Of a stretch of DNA of 64,000 nucleotides, positions 51,231 to 60,286 are shown one piece after another (position 1 is the stretch's first letter; every line of letters starts with the position of its first letter). The notes under the pieces are model-generated. The model was not told the origin of the DNA. It was given only the letters and a program-made list of their open reading frames with translations, and ran no database searches. Both the position numbers and the translations under genes were made by a program. The stretch is from Myxococcota bacterium. Lineage in GTDB: Bacteria; Myxococcota_A; UBA9160; UBA4427. The DNA lies in NCBI GenBank assembly GCA_041389495.1, contig JAWKRT010000002.1, forward strand, positions 186,001 to 250,000. Direction: 5' to 3'.

Positions 51231-53136
51231 GTGGAGCGGCAACCCGACGGCAGCGAAGCGGCAACGGCGAGCGACGGGCTCGCGCGCGAGCTGCTCGAAG
51301 CGGCGGCCGACGGCGATCGCGCGCGCGTGCGCGACCTGCTCGCGCGCCGCGCGCCGCTCGAGGCACACGACGCGTTCGGGCGCACGCCGCTCGGCATCGC
51401 GGCCGCGCACGGCGACACGGCGCTCGTGCGCGAGCTGCTCGCGGCGGGGGCGGCCGTCGGCGCCGAGGGCGCGGGCGCGCACGCGCAGGGGCTCGGCCCG
51501 GCGGCCGCGCGCCGCGTGGCCGCGCGCGAGGGCGACGCGCGCCGCACGCCGCTCACGTGCGCCGTCGAGTCGGGCGAGCTCGAGGTGGTCGAGGTGCTGC
51601 TCGAGGCGGGCGCGAGCCCGTACGGGGGCGGCGCGACTCCCGCGCTCGAGCTGGCCGTGCTGCTCGGCGACGCCGAGATCGTGCGCGCGCTGCTCGACGC
51701 GGGCGCCGACCCGAACGCGCGCGACTCCGAGGGCGACACGCCGCTCGGGATCGCGGCCGCCGCGGGCCAGGTCGAGCCCATCGAGGCGCTGCTCCAGTAC
51801 GGCGCGATCGCGTCCGCCCGCAACGACGACGGCGCGAGCGCGCTCGCGCTCGCGGCGGCGGCCGGCCACGCCGAGGCGGTCGCCGCGCTCGCCCCGCACT
51901 TCTCGTGGCTCGAACGGCTGCGGGCGCGGCGCGCGCTCGCACGCGCGCGCCGCGGCGCGGCCCGCGCGGCGCGCGCGCCGCGCCGGGCTGCTCGCGCGCA
52001 CCGAGCGCTTCCACGACGACGCGCTCCACGGACGGCTCGGCGCCGTGCGCAAGGCACTCGCGATGGGCGTCGCGCCCGACGAGCGCTGGCACGACGACGG
52101 CGACACCGCGCTCGCCCTCGCCGCGCGCGGCGGGCACGCAGCCGTCGTGCGCGCGCTCCTCGACGCGGGCGCCGACCCGGACCTGCTCGCGCGCGGCGAG
52201 CCGCCGATCGCGACGGCGGTCGGCCCGCTCGCGCTCGACCCGCGCGCCCGCCGCGACGTCGTGCGCGCGCTCGCGGCCGGGGGTGCCGACGTCGACCGGC
52301 GCGACGCCGACGGCCTCACGCCGCTCATGCGCGCCGTCCTGACGGGGCGCGGCGACGCGCGCGCGGCGCTCGCGCTGCTCGAGCTCGGCGCCGACCTCGA
52401 TGCGGCGCATCCGTCGGGCCTCACCGCGCTCGAGCTCGCGCAGGGCGACCCGGCGAAGGCCGCGCTCGCGCGCGCACTCGCGGACTGGGCGGCGAAGGGC
52501 GAGGCCGCCGACGCGCGCGCGCGCGTCGACGTCACCGCGCTCCGCGGCATCGGCGACGCGGGCGCCGCGTGCGTCGCGCTCGCCGTGCGCGCGCCGATCG
52601 ACGACGTCGCGCAGGCGCTCGAGCGCCGCCGCGGCGGCCGGCAGTGGAGCCGCGACGTCTACGGGCGCGACGGGTACTGCGCGGGCGACGAGGGCATCGT
52701 CGTGTTCCGCTTCCGCGGCCACGACTGGACGCTCGCGCAGAGCGCCTGCATGGACGCGCGCGCGCTCCGCGCGCGCGACGCCGAGGCGCTCTCGCGGCAG
52801 CTCGGCTGCGCGGCGCTGCTCTACGAGGCGTGCGAGGACATCGGGCTCCTGCGCTACGCGCTCTACGAGGGCGGCGAGCGCGTCGAGCGGCTCGGCCTGC
52901 GGCGCGACGGCGGCGTGGCGTTCGAGTCGTCGCGCGAGCCCGCGCCGGCCGCGCCCGAGCGCGACGGGCTCGTCGCCTTCCTCGGCGATCGCTTGCGCGC
53001 GCTCGGCCTCTACGTCCCGGGTGTCGGCGACGATCGGCTCGCCGACCTCGCGCGGCGCTTCGCACCGCGCGACTTCGAGCGCGTCGACTACCTGCGGCTC
53101 GACGTCGACGACGCGCCCGGCGGCGCCGCGCGCTGA
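51231..53136 (+). CDS. Ankyrin-repeat protein interrupted by a frameshift
   Basis: The N-terminal part reads in one frame from GTG 51231: ankyrin repeats such as GRTPLGIAAAHGDTALVRELLAAGA, VVEVLLEAGASPYGG and DTPLGIAAAAGQVEPIEALLQYGA, to about 51935. From about 51985 the repeats continue in the next frame (GDTALALAARGGHAAVVRALLDAGAD, DGLTPLMRAVLTGRG). A C-terminal domain of about 210 residues follows (DVYGRDGYCAGDEGIVVFRFRGHDW, LYEACEDIGLLRYALYEGG) and stops at 53136. A single indel in the CG-dinucleotide run at about 51935-51995 would join both into one protein near 635 residues. Ankyrin repeats bind proteins; the C-terminal domain is not recognised. Confidence 0.75.
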
Positions 53137-53139
53137 GCG

Positions 53140-53159
53140 GCGGCGCGCCGGCGCGCCGC
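53140..53159. terminator. 20-base perfect palindrome between convergent genes
   Basis: GCGGCGCGCC followed by its exact reverse complement GGCGCGCCGC spans the gap between the ankyrin gene and the lipoprotein gene. It could fold on either strand and act as a bidirectional terminator, without a T tract. Confidence 0.45.
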
Positions 53160-53779
53160 TACTCGGGCGACCAGGTGACGACGGTGCGCGAGATGCCTTC
53201 CTCTTCGTAGAGCACGACCGTGATGACGCGGTCGTCCTTCGCCGCGCGGATCATCGTGAGGCCTTCGCGCGTCGAGTCGCCCTCGATCGTCCAGCCCTGC
53301 GCGCCGAGCTCGTCGATGTAGTAGCCGCGCACCGCGTCGATCGGCTGCTCGCTCTCGATCACCGTCAGCGTGCCGGCATCGGCGCTCGAGGCGTACCGGA
53401 CGGGGCGCGCGTCGGCGGCGACCGGGATGTCGGACGGGTAGCCGTCGGGGAGCGCGATCGCCGAGCCGTCGGGCGAGACGATCTCGGTCGCGGGCGCCCG
53501 CTTCGGATGCTTCGCCGCGTAGTCGGCGGCGACGCGCGCGAGCTTGTCCGCCTCCTCGGGCGAGAGGTCGAGCGCCGGCGCCGCGGCCTGGGCGGCGGTC
53601 GCGGCCTCGCTCCCGGGCGCGGTCGGAGCGGCCGCCTCGCCCGATCCCGACGCGCTCGGCGCCGGTGTGCCGGCCGCCTCCTCGCGGCCGCCGCACGCGG
53701 CGAGCAGGAGGACGAGTGCGAGCGGGGCGACGCCGCGGAGCAGCGGCGAGAGCGGGGCGCGGAGCGGCGAGCGGTTCAT
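53159..53779 (-). CDS. Hypothetical lipoprotein
   Basis: 206 residues. The signal peptide ends in a lipobox LAAC (Cys about 29), followed by about 45 residues of Ala/Pro/Ser-rich linker. The folded domain (about 95-205) has LPDGYPSDIPV, TVIESEQPIDAVRGYYIDELGAQGW and RVITVVLYEEEGISRTVVTW. The pattern, a small alpha-beta unit with a Trp after a helix, resembles secreted domains that compare predicted and observed stress, but I cannot assign a family. A strong -10, TATACT, lies 50 bases upstream. Confidence 0.7.
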   Translation of the reverse strand: MNRSPLRAPLSPLLRGVAPLALVLLLAACGGREEAAGTPAPSASGSGEAAAPTAPGSEAATAAQAAAPALDLSPEEADKLARVAADYAAKHPKRAPATEIVSPDGSAIALPDGYPSDIPVAADARPVRYASSADAGTLTVIESEQPIDAVRGYYIDELGAQGWTIEGDSTREGLTMIRAAKDDRVITVVLYEEEGISRTVVTWSPE

Positions 53780-53827
53780 CGAGGCCTCCGAGGTTCGGCG
53801 CGCGGCCCTGGCCGCGCGCGGCGGCGC

Positions 53828-53833
53828 AGTATA
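53828..53833 (-). promoter_or_regulatory. -10 hexamer TATACT of the lipoprotein gene
   Basis: TATACT (rc of 53828-53833) differs from the TATAAT consensus at one position, the best -10 in the window. It is followed by GCGCCGCC and lies about 49 bases before ATG 53779. A good -35 is not visible. Confidence 0.55.
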
Positions 53834-53921
53834 GAGCCCGCCTCCGCGCGGCCGATGCCGGCGGGGCTCGTGCGGGCGATGCGGGCGGGTCTCGTGCGGG
53901 CGGTGCGGCGGGGAGCGGTCG

Positions 53922-55781
53922 TCAGCCGCGGCCGAGGAAGCGGTCGAGGCGGCGCCGGCGGCGCTCCTCCTCGGTCTCGCCGCGGTCGCCGGCGGCCGCG
54001 TCGGCGGCGCGCTCGCGGGGCGCCGGGCGTCCGCTCGGGTCGGCGCCGTCGGTGCCCTCCGCGTCGGGCGCGGGCGCCTCGGCCGCCCCCCCGAGCGCGC
54101 GCCGCGACAGCGCCTCGGCGTCGAAGTCGCGGAGCGGCGCGGGGAGCTCGTCGATCGAGAACTGCGGCGCCTTGTAGCGGGAGAGGAGCGCGGAGTAGCC
54201 GCTCTTGCCGACGGCGGCGACGGGCTCGGCGAGCGGGTCGTCCGCGGCGTCGGGCGGGCCGCCGATCGCGAGGTCCTCGTCGAGCGCTTCGGGCGCGGGC
54301 GCGGGTGCTTCGGCGCGGGGCGCCGGTGCGGGTGCGGCCGCCGTCGGAGGCGCGGGCGCCGGGCGCGGCGCCTCGGCCGCGCGCTCGCGCAGCGCGAGCG
54401 CGCGCTGCTCGAGCTCCTCGATCGCGTCGACGACGTCGCGGTCGGCGTGGAGGAGGGCGCGGCGCTCGGGCGCGGCGTCGTGCGCGGACGTCGCGGCCTG
54501 GCGGCGCAGCGCGTCGGTGCCGGCGACGAGCTGCTCGCCGATGCGCGCGACGTCGGTGCGCAGCGCGGCGAGCGCCGACGCGGCCGCGTCCTCGCCCGGT
54601 CGCTGCATCGCCTGCACCTGCTCGATGCGGATCGCGGCGCGCTCGATTGCGCTCGCCACCTCGCCGAGGTGGCCGACGAGCGGCTTGAGCTCGCCCGCGC
54701 TGCCCGCGATGGTGCCGGCCGCTTCGTCCATCGCCTCGGCCGCGCGCTCGAGCGTGCCCGCGACCCGCGCCGTGCTCTCGGCGCCCGCGCGCACCTGCGT
54801 CGCGGTCGCGGCCATGCGCTCGTCGAGCGCGCCCTGCTGCTCGGCCGCGCGCTCGAGCGAGCCGCGAAGGGCGCCGACGTGGTCCTCGACGCTGCGGCGC
54901 ACGAGGCCCGACAGGTCGTCGATCACGAGCTCGAGCACGCGCCGCTGCTCCTCGCCGACGAGGCTCGCGGCGCTCGCGGTCGAGCGTTCGATGCGGCCGA
55001 GCCCGCGGTCGAGCGTGTCGCGCAGGTCCTGCGCGACCTGCACGAGCAGCGCCGAGACGCGCTCGAAGCCGAGCCGCTGCGCGTCGGCGTTGCGCAGCTG
55101 GGCCTCGACGGGCGTGAGCGAGCGGTGGCTGCGCTCGACGAATGCGCACAGGCGCGCGGTGAGCGCGTCGGCCGCGCCCTCGAGCACGCTCGCGAGCGCG
55201 GCGGCGAGCGTCGCGAGCACGAGGCCGACGAAGGCGCCGCGCAGCGCGAGGCCGGCGATGGGTGCGATGGCGGTCCCGGAGGCCGAGGCGCCGAGGCCGG
55301 CCGCGAGCATCGCGAGCGTCGCCGAGCCGCCGAGCGCGGCGAGCAGCGCCGGCAGCGAGCCCAGCAGACGGCGGCGCACGCCGAACGGGATCAGGGGGCG
55401 CTCGGCGAGCACGTCGGCGAAGCGCGCGGCAGAGCGCTCGTCGGGCGCCTGGGCCTGCGCATCGATCTCGCGGCGGCGGCGCGCGAGCTCGGTCCACGCG
55501 TCCGAGAGCAGCGAGCCGGTGAAGGTGCGGTCGAGGTCGCGGCGCAGCGTGCCGTCGCGGTCGGCGCGCGCGCGCGAGGCGTAGAGGTGCGCGACGTCGC
55601 GAACGAGCACGCCGACGCGCGCGAGGCGGGCGGCGAGCGAGCCGTGCACGCAGGCGATCGCGGCGAGCCCGATGCCGGCGACGGTCGCGACGAGCGCGTC
55701 GCCCGCCGCGTCGCCGCTCGCGAAGAGCAGCGACAGCGCGTCGCCCAGGCCGGCGACGGCGACCGATGCGGGCTCGTTCAT
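53922..55781 (-). CDS. MotA/TolQ/ZorA-like membrane protein with long coiled coil
   Basis: 619 residues. Three membrane helices (about 28-50, 140-165 and 185-210) flank DAWTELARRRREI and LLGSLPALLAALGGSATLAML, the spacing seen in MotA/ExbB/ZorA channel proteins. A long coiled coil follows (about 215-445) with repeated QVRAGAESTARVAGTLERAAEAMDEA-type heptads, then a disordered Pro/Ala tail and a basic end. This topology (three helices plus a cytoplasmic helical tail) is that of ZorA in the Zorya defence system. No ZorB/MotB-like partner with a peptidoglycan-binding domain and no other Zorya gene is next to it. The family call is tentative. Confidence 0.55.
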   Translation of the reverse strand: MNEPASVAVAGLGDALSLLFASGDAAGDALVATVAGIGLAAIACVHGSLAARLARVGVLVRDVAHLYASRARADRDGTLRRDLDRTFTGSLLSDAWTELARRRREIDAQAQAPDERSAARFADVLAERPLIPFGVRRRLLGSLPALLAALGGSATLAMLAAGLGASASGTAIAPIAGLALRGAFVGLVLATLAAALASVLEGAADALTARLCAFVERSHRSLTPVEAQLRNADAQRLGFERVSALLVQVAQDLRDTLDRGLGRIERSTASAASLVGEEQRRVLELVIDDLSGLVRRSVEDHVGALRGSLERAAEQQGALDERMAATATQVRAGAESTARVAGTLERAAEAMDEAAGTIAGSAGELKPLVGHLGEVASAIERAAIRIEQVQAMQRPGEDAAASALAALRTDVARIGEQLVAGTDALRRQAATSAHDAAPERRALLHADRDVVDAIEELEQRALALRERAAEAPRPAPAPPTAAAPAPAPRAEAPAPAPEALDEDLAIGGPPDAADDPLAEPVAAVGKSGYSALLSRYKAPQFSIDELPAPLRDFDAEALSRRALGGAAEAPAPDAEGTDGADPSGRPAPRERAADAAAGDRGETEEERRRRRLDRFLGRG

Positions 55782-55841
55782 GGCGCGACGACCTCTCGCC
55801 CGGCCGGGCTCGTTAGGCGATGCGCATTGGCGGAGCCGGGG

Positions 55842-55847
55842 AGTCTA
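55842..55847 (-). promoter_or_regulatory. -10 hexamer TAGACT of the coiled-coil membrane gene
   Basis: TAGACT on the minus strand, about 60 bases before ATG 55781, equal to the hexamer before the SDR gene at 33.7 kb. Confidence 0.45.
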
Positions 55848-56144
55848 CCAACCGATCGCACGAGCGACAGCGCGGCGACGTGCCGCGCTGCATCGGCCGG
55901 AGCGCGCGGACGGATGAGCGGAAAGGTGAGCGCGCAGGAGGGGTCGAGGGGGCAGGCTGCGCGCGCGGGCGGCCGGGGCGGGTGCAGCGCGAGGGCGGGG
56001 AGCGGAACGGACGTTCGCGGCGCGCGCAGCCGGACCCTCATGCACGGCGCAATGCCGCCGGCGCGCCGGCGGGCACGTCCGCGCGGACGCCGCGCGCGGG
56101 TTCCGGCCGGACGCTCCCGTCCCGCCGCCGCGCGGGCGCGCTGC

Positions 56145-56150
56145 TAGCGT
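56145..56150 (+). promoter_or_regulatory. -10 hexamer TAGCGT of leaderless monooxygenase promoter
   Basis: TAGCGT, seven bases, then ATG 56158. The alternative GTG at 56149 overlaps the hexamer and is therefore unlikely to be the start. Confidence 0.5.
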
Positions 56151-56157
56151 GGCCGGC

Positions 56158-57363
56158 ATGCCCGACGTCGCCATCGCGGGAGCCGGCCCGGCGGGTGCCG
56201 CGCTCGCGCACGCGCTCGCGCGCAGCGGCCTCGAGGTCGCGCTCGTCGAGCGCCAGCGCGACTTCGAGCGCGAGTTCCGCGGCGAGGCGCTCATGCCGAG
56301 CGGCGTCGACGCGATCCGCCAGCTCGGCCTCGGCGCGCCGTTCGACGCGCTGCCCCACCGCACGCCCGAGGCCGTCGACGTCTACCGCGGCGGCGTGCGC
56401 GTCGCGCGCGGCGCGTTCCCGCGCGAGGGCGAGGGCGCCCCGCGCCTCGTTCCCCAGCCGCCGCTGCTCGAGATGCTCGTGCGCGAGTGCGAGCGCTTCC
56501 CGGGCTTCCGCTTCGTGCGCGGCGAGGCCGTGCGCGAGCTCGCGAGCGAGGGCGGGCGCTGTCGCGGGCTCGTGCTCGCGAGCGGCGAGCGGATCGCGGC
56601 GGACGTCGTCGTCGGCGCCGACGGCCGCACCTCGGTCGTGCGGCGCAAGGCGGGCCTGCACGCCGAGCGCGACCCCGAGCCCTTCGACGTCGTGTGGTTC
56701 AAGGTGCCGATGCCCGCCTACCTGGAGGCGCGCGGGCACCCGGTGAACGCGTGGCTCGGACGCGGGCACTTCGCGATCGCGTTCCCGACGGCCGACGGCC
56801 GCCTTCAGACGGGCTGGATCATCGACAAGGGCGGCTTCCCGCACCTGCGCGATCGCGGCGTCGACGCGTGGGTCGAGGCGATGGCCGACCACGTCGACGA
56901 CGACTTCGCCGCGCACCTGCGCGCGCACCGCGGCGCGCTCGAGCGGCCCTTCGTGCTCGACGTCGTGTGCGATCGCATGCCGCGCTGGTCGGCGCCGGGC
57001 GTGGTGCTCGTCGGCGACGCCGCGCACCCGATGTCGCCCGTCGCCGGCCAGGGGCTCAACCTCGCGCTGCGCGATGCCCTGGTCGCCGCGAACCACCTGG
57101 TCGGGACGCTGCGCCGCACGCGCGACCCCGATGCGGTCGACGCCGCGTGCGCGGCCGTGCAGGCCGAGCGCGAGCCCGAGGTCGCGTGGGTGCAGCGCTT
57201 CCAGCGCGCGGCGCCGAACGTGCTGCTCCAGCGCCGCTGGTGGGGTCGCGTGCTGCTGCGCGCGCTCCCCTTCGTGGTGCGCGGCCAGGTGGCCCGACCG
57301 CGAGGCGGCTACTTCTTCCGCCGCCTCGCGTTCGGGGTCACCGACGTCCGCTTGCGCGTCTGA
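56158..57363 (+). CDS. FAD-dependent monooxygenase/oxidoreductase (PHBH fold)
   Basis: 401 residues of the p-hydroxybenzoate-hydroxylase-type flavoproteins. The N-terminal dinucleotide loop is AIAGAGPAGAALAHALAR (GxGxxG), the DG motif is VVVGADGRTSVVR, and the GD motif VVLVGDAAHPMSPVAGQGLNLALRDAL binds the FAD ribityl chain. Such enzymes hydroxylate or epoxidise aromatic or polyene substrates, and some act as halogenases; the substrate is open. I chose ATG 56158 using the leaderless -10. It is convergent with the DUF481 gene (stop codons nine bases apart). Confidence 0.9.
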   Translation: MPDVAIAGAGPAGAALAHALARSGLEVALVERQRDFEREFRGEALMPSGVDAIRQLGLGAPFDALPHRTPEAVDVYRGGVRVARGAFPREGEGAPRLVPQPPLLEMLVRECERFPGFRFVRGEAVRELASEGGRCRGLVLASGERIAADVVVGADGRTSVVRRKAGLHAERDPEPFDVVWFKVPMPAYLEARGHPVNAWLGRGHFAIAFPTADGRLQTGWIIDKGGFPHLRDRGVDAWVEAMADHVDDDFAAHLRAHRGALERPFVLDVVCDRMPRWSAPGVVLVGDAAHPMSPVAGQGLNLALRDALVAANHLVGTLRRTRDPDAVDAACAAVQAEREPEVAWVQRFQRAAPNVLLQRRWWGRVLLRALPFVVRGQVARPRGGYFFRRLAFGVTDVRLRV

Positions 57364-57372
57364 TCGCGCCGC

Positions 57373-58149
57373 TCAGAACGCGTAGACGAGCGAGATGATG
57401 TAGTCGAGCTCGAAGCTCTTGCTCCCGCTCGGCGGCGTGTTGAAGTACTCGAGCGCGAGCGTGTTCGCGAACGACCAGCCGCTCGCGATCGGGAACGAGA
57501 GGCGCGTCGTGCCGCGCGCGATCCAGCCGCTCGTGTCGTTGAACGGGAGCAGGAACTCCGCGGACTGCCCGAACTCCGCGATGCCGAACACGCGCAGGAA
57601 GTTCGCCGCGACGCGGCCGTTCACGTCGTTGCGCGAGCGTTCGGGGATGTTGCCGGGAACGTCGCCGTAGTCCTCGTAGCGGTAGCCGACACCGGCTTCC
57701 GCTTCGAACAGGTTCTTGTCGTCCGCGTGCCAGAACCGGTAGCCCGGGCCGGTGTTCGCGAGCAGCCGCAGCTCGATGTTGCGGACCGTGTCGCGCGCCT
57801 GCTCGAGGTTGCCGTACCAGTACCAGGAGTCGCTCGGGATGAACCGGTAGTACTGCGTGAGCCGCTGCTCGTTCGCGGTCGTGACGGCCGAATCCTTCTT
57901 GCCGCCGTCGTTGTGGCTGTAGTTCGCGAAGGCACCGAGCTTCACGTTGTGCGGGCCCCAGCTGTTCTCGGTGCCGGCGTCGATCGTGCCGCCGTACGAG
58001 TTGATGGTGCCCGAGCTGATGTTGCCGCCGAGGGAGATCTTGCCGGTCCAGCCCGGGTCTTCCGCGGGCGCGGCCTCCTCTTCGGCGAACGAGGGCAGGG
58101 CGAGGGCGAGCGCGAGCAGCGCGCCGAGTGCGAAGCGAGCGATGGGCAC
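57373..58149 (-). CDS. DUF481 outer-membrane beta-barrel protein
   Basis: 258 residues. A signal peptide (LGALLALALALPSFA) is followed by antiparallel beta strands: WTGKISLGGNISSGTINS, VKLGAFANYSHNDG, FEAEAGVGYRYEDYG and a C-terminal aromatic residue (ISLVYAF) typical of BAM-recognised barrels. The DUF481 family is widespread as putative salt-induced outer-membrane proteins. GTG 58149 has GGAGG seven bases upstream and gives a proper signal peptide, so it is preferred to the ATG at 58197. The minus-strand -10 candidate TACCGT lies at 58215-58220. Confidence 0.87.
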   Translation of the reverse strand: MPIARFALGALLALALALPSFAEEEAAPAEDPGWTGKISLGGNISSGTINSYGGTIDAGTENSWGPHNVKLGAFANYSHNDGGKKDSAVTTANEQRLTQYYRFIPSDSWYWYGNLEQARDTVRNIELRLLANTGPGYRFWHADDKNLFEAEAGVGYRYEDYGDVPGNIPERSRNDVNGRVAANFLRVFGIAEFGQSAEFLLPFNDTSGWIARGTTRLSFPIASGWSFANTLALEYFNTPPSGSKSFELDYIISLVYAF

Positions 58150-58214
58150 GGGTGCCTCCTCCAGCACGGGTGAAGAACGGGTTCGCGCGGAACCCAATGC
58201 CGGGGGGCGGCGGG

Positions 58215-58220
58215 ACGGTA
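58215..58220 (-). promoter_or_regulatory. -10 hexamer TACCGT of the DUF481 gene
   Basis: TACCGT on the minus strand followed by CCCGCCGC, about 65 bases before GTG 58149; same hexamer as the RlmD-like gene. Confidence 0.4.
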
Positions 58221-58281
58221 GCGGCTCGCGCGCCGCGCGCAGCGGGGCCCCGGCGAAGGCGAGTGGCCGGCGTCGCGCCCG

Positions 58282-60267
58282 TCAGGCGGCCGGTGCGGCG
58301 AGCAGCTCCTCGAGGCGCGCCAGCGCGGGGGCGTCGCCGAGTACGAGCAGGCGGTCGCCGCCGCGGATCTCGAAGCCGGGCGGCGGGTTCGGCGTGGCGC
58401 CGCCCACGCGCTCCACGGCGAGCACGCTCACGCCCGTGCGCGCGCGCACGCCGAGGACGGCGAGGCTCGTCGGTGCGAGGTCGGCGGGCACGTCGACCCA
58501 GCTCGTGTCGACCTGCTCGAGCAGCTCGACGAGCCAGGGGTCGATCGGGACACCGGCGTTGCCGCGCAGCGCGTCGTAGCCCTCCTCGCGAAGGGCGTCG
58601 GTGAAGCTCCGCACGGCCGCGCTCGGCACGGCGAAGAACGCGAGCACGCGCGCGACCAGCTCGAGCGCGGCCTCGTACTCCTCGGCGACGATCGCGCGCG
58701 CCCCGGCGTCCTCGAGCAGCTCGATCTCCTTCACGTAGCGCACGCGCGCGAGCACGGGCGTGTGCGGCGCGAACGCGTGGATGCGCGAGACGATGCGGCG
58801 CGTGGCGAGCGGGTCGGAGATCGCGACGGCGACGAGCTTCGCGCGCGCGACGCCGAGGTGCGCGAGCACGACGGGCCGCGTCGCGTCGCCGTAGTGGATG
58901 GGCTCGCCGCGTTCGCGCGCCGCCTCGACCGCGCTCGCGTTCGATTCGACGACGACGTAGTCGATGCCGAGCGAGCGCAGCGTGCGCGCGATCGTGCGGC
59001 CCGCGTGGCCGAAGCCGATCACGACGGCGCGCTCCTCGGGTGCGGCGTCCGCGGCGCGCTCGCCTCCGTGCGCGGTCGGCGCGTTCGCCGCGTCCCGTGG
59101 CGCGCGGCCCGCGAGGCGGTCGGCGAGTGCGGGCGCCGCGCGCACGAGGAAGGGCGTCGCGAGCAGGCTCAGGATCGACCCGGCGATCACGACCTGATGG
59201 AGGGACGGATCGAGCGCGCCCGCCGCGCGTGCGGCGTCGGCGAGCACGAACGAGAACTCGCCCGTCTGCGCGAGCGCGGCGGCGGTGAGGACGCCCGTGC
59301 GCAGGTGCTCGCGCGCGAGCGGAGCGGCGACGAGTGCGATGAGCAGGCCCTTCGCGCCGACGGCGACCGCGAGGTAGGCCGCGACCGCGCCGGGCTGCGC
59401 GAGCAGCGCGGCCGGCTCGAAGAGCATCCCGACGGCCGTGAAGAACACGCCGATCAGCACGCCGCGCAGCGGCACGACCTCCGAGAAGAGCTGGTGCGAG
59501 TAGGGCGACGCGGTGGCCGCCACGCCGGCGAGGAAGGCGCCGACCGCGAGCGTGAGCCCGAGCATCTCGGCCGCCACGGCCGAGCCGAGCACGACGAGCA
59601 GCGCGAGCAGGCTGAACAGGTCGGGCGAGCGCAGGCGCGCCGCGCGGTCGAGCACGCGCGGCACGACGCCGCGGACGACGAGCAGCATCGCGACGAGCGC
59701 GAGCGCCATGCGTCCGACGACCGCCGCGACGTGGGCGAGCGAGCCGCCCGCGTCGCCGAGCAGCGGGATGGCGAGCAGGAACGGGACGATCGCGAGGTCC
59801 TGCAGCAGCAGGATGGCGACCGCGAGCCGGCCCTGCGGCGCGTCGACCGTGCCGCCCGCGACGAGCAGCCGCATCGCGAGCGCCGTGCTCGACATCGAGA
59901 CGACGCCTCCCAGCACGAGCGCGCTCGCCGGCTCGAGGCCGAGCGCGCGCGCGCCGGCCGCGACGACGGCGACGGTGAGCACGACCTGCGCGCCGCCGGC
60001 GAGCAGCGCCGTCCGCCACAGCGCGCGCAGCCGCTCGAGCGGCAGCTCGAGCCCGATCTCGAACAGCAGGAACACGACGCCGATCTCGGCGAGCGCGCGC
60101 ACGCTCTCGTTCGTCTCGACGAGCTCGAGCCCGCCCGGCCCGGCGACCGCACCGACGACGAGGAAGCCCGCGATCGACGGGAGCCGCAGCCGCTCGAAGA
60201 GCGCGAGCCCCGCGGCGGTGATCGCGAGCAGGACGAGCAGCTGGACGAGCAGGTGCGGCTCGTTCAT
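58282..60267 (-). CDS. KefB/KefC-type monovalent cation:proton antiporter with two TrkA domains
   Basis: 661 residues. The membrane part (1-390) has about 12-13 helices with LPSIAGFLVVGAVAGP, VSMSSTALAMRLL, AILLLQDLAIVPFLL and LAQTGEFSFVLADAAR. The cytoplasmic RCK/TrkA-N domain (about 420-535; AVVIGFGHAGRTIARTL) and a TrkA-C domain (about 570-655; VLGVRARTGVSVLAVERVGG) regulate transport by nucleotide binding. KefB/C relatives export K+ during electrophile stress, but glutathione control cannot be judged. It starts 19 bases after the epimerase gene. Confidence 0.93.
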   Translation of the reverse strand: MNEPHLLVQLLVLLAITAAGLALFERLRLPSIAGFLVVGAVAGPGGLELVETNESVRALAEIGVVFLLFEIGLELPLERLRALWRTALLAGGAQVVLTVAVVAAGARALGLEPASALVLGGVVSMSSTALAMRLLVAGGTVDAPQGRLAVAILLLQDLAIVPFLLAIPLLGDAGGSLAHVAAVVGRMALALVAMLLVVRGVVPRVLDRAARLRSPDLFSLLALLVVLGSAVAAEMLGLTLAVGAFLAGVAATASPYSHQLFSEVVPLRGVLIGVFFTAVGMLFEPAALLAQPGAVAAYLAVAVGAKGLLIALVAAPLAREHLRTGVLTAAALAQTGEFSFVLADAARAAGALDPSLHQVVIAGSILSLLATPFLVRAAPALADRLAGRAPRDAANAPTAHGGERAADAAPEERAVVIGFGHAGRTIARTLRSLGIDYVVVESNASAVEAARERGEPIHYGDATRPVVLAHLGVARAKLVAVAISDPLATRRIVSRIHAFAPHTPVLARVRYVKEIELLEDAGARAIVAEEYEAALELVARVLAFFAVPSAAVRSFTDALREEGYDALRGNAGVPIDPWLVELLEQVDTSWVDVPADLAPTSLAVLGVRARTGVSVLAVERVGGATPNPPPGFEIRGGDRLLVLGDAPALARLEELLAAPAA

Positions 60268-60286
60268 CCCGCCCCCGGTGCGCGGC

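Larger units (their letters stand above)
55782..56157. other. Divergent spacer with two promoter candidates
   Basis: 376 bases between the coiled-coil gene and the flavin monooxygenase. On the minus strand TAGACT (rc of 55842-55847) is a good -10 for the coiled-coil gene. On the plus strand TAGCGT (56145-56150) precedes the monooxygenase. The middle is arginine-codon-rich sequence with no supported gene. Confidence 0.45.

Noticed and set aside
53922..55781. Zorya defence island
   Set aside because: Only a ZorA-like topology is seen. Neighbours are a lipoprotein and a flavin monooxygenase, with no ZorB, ZorC, ZorD or ZorE-like gene.
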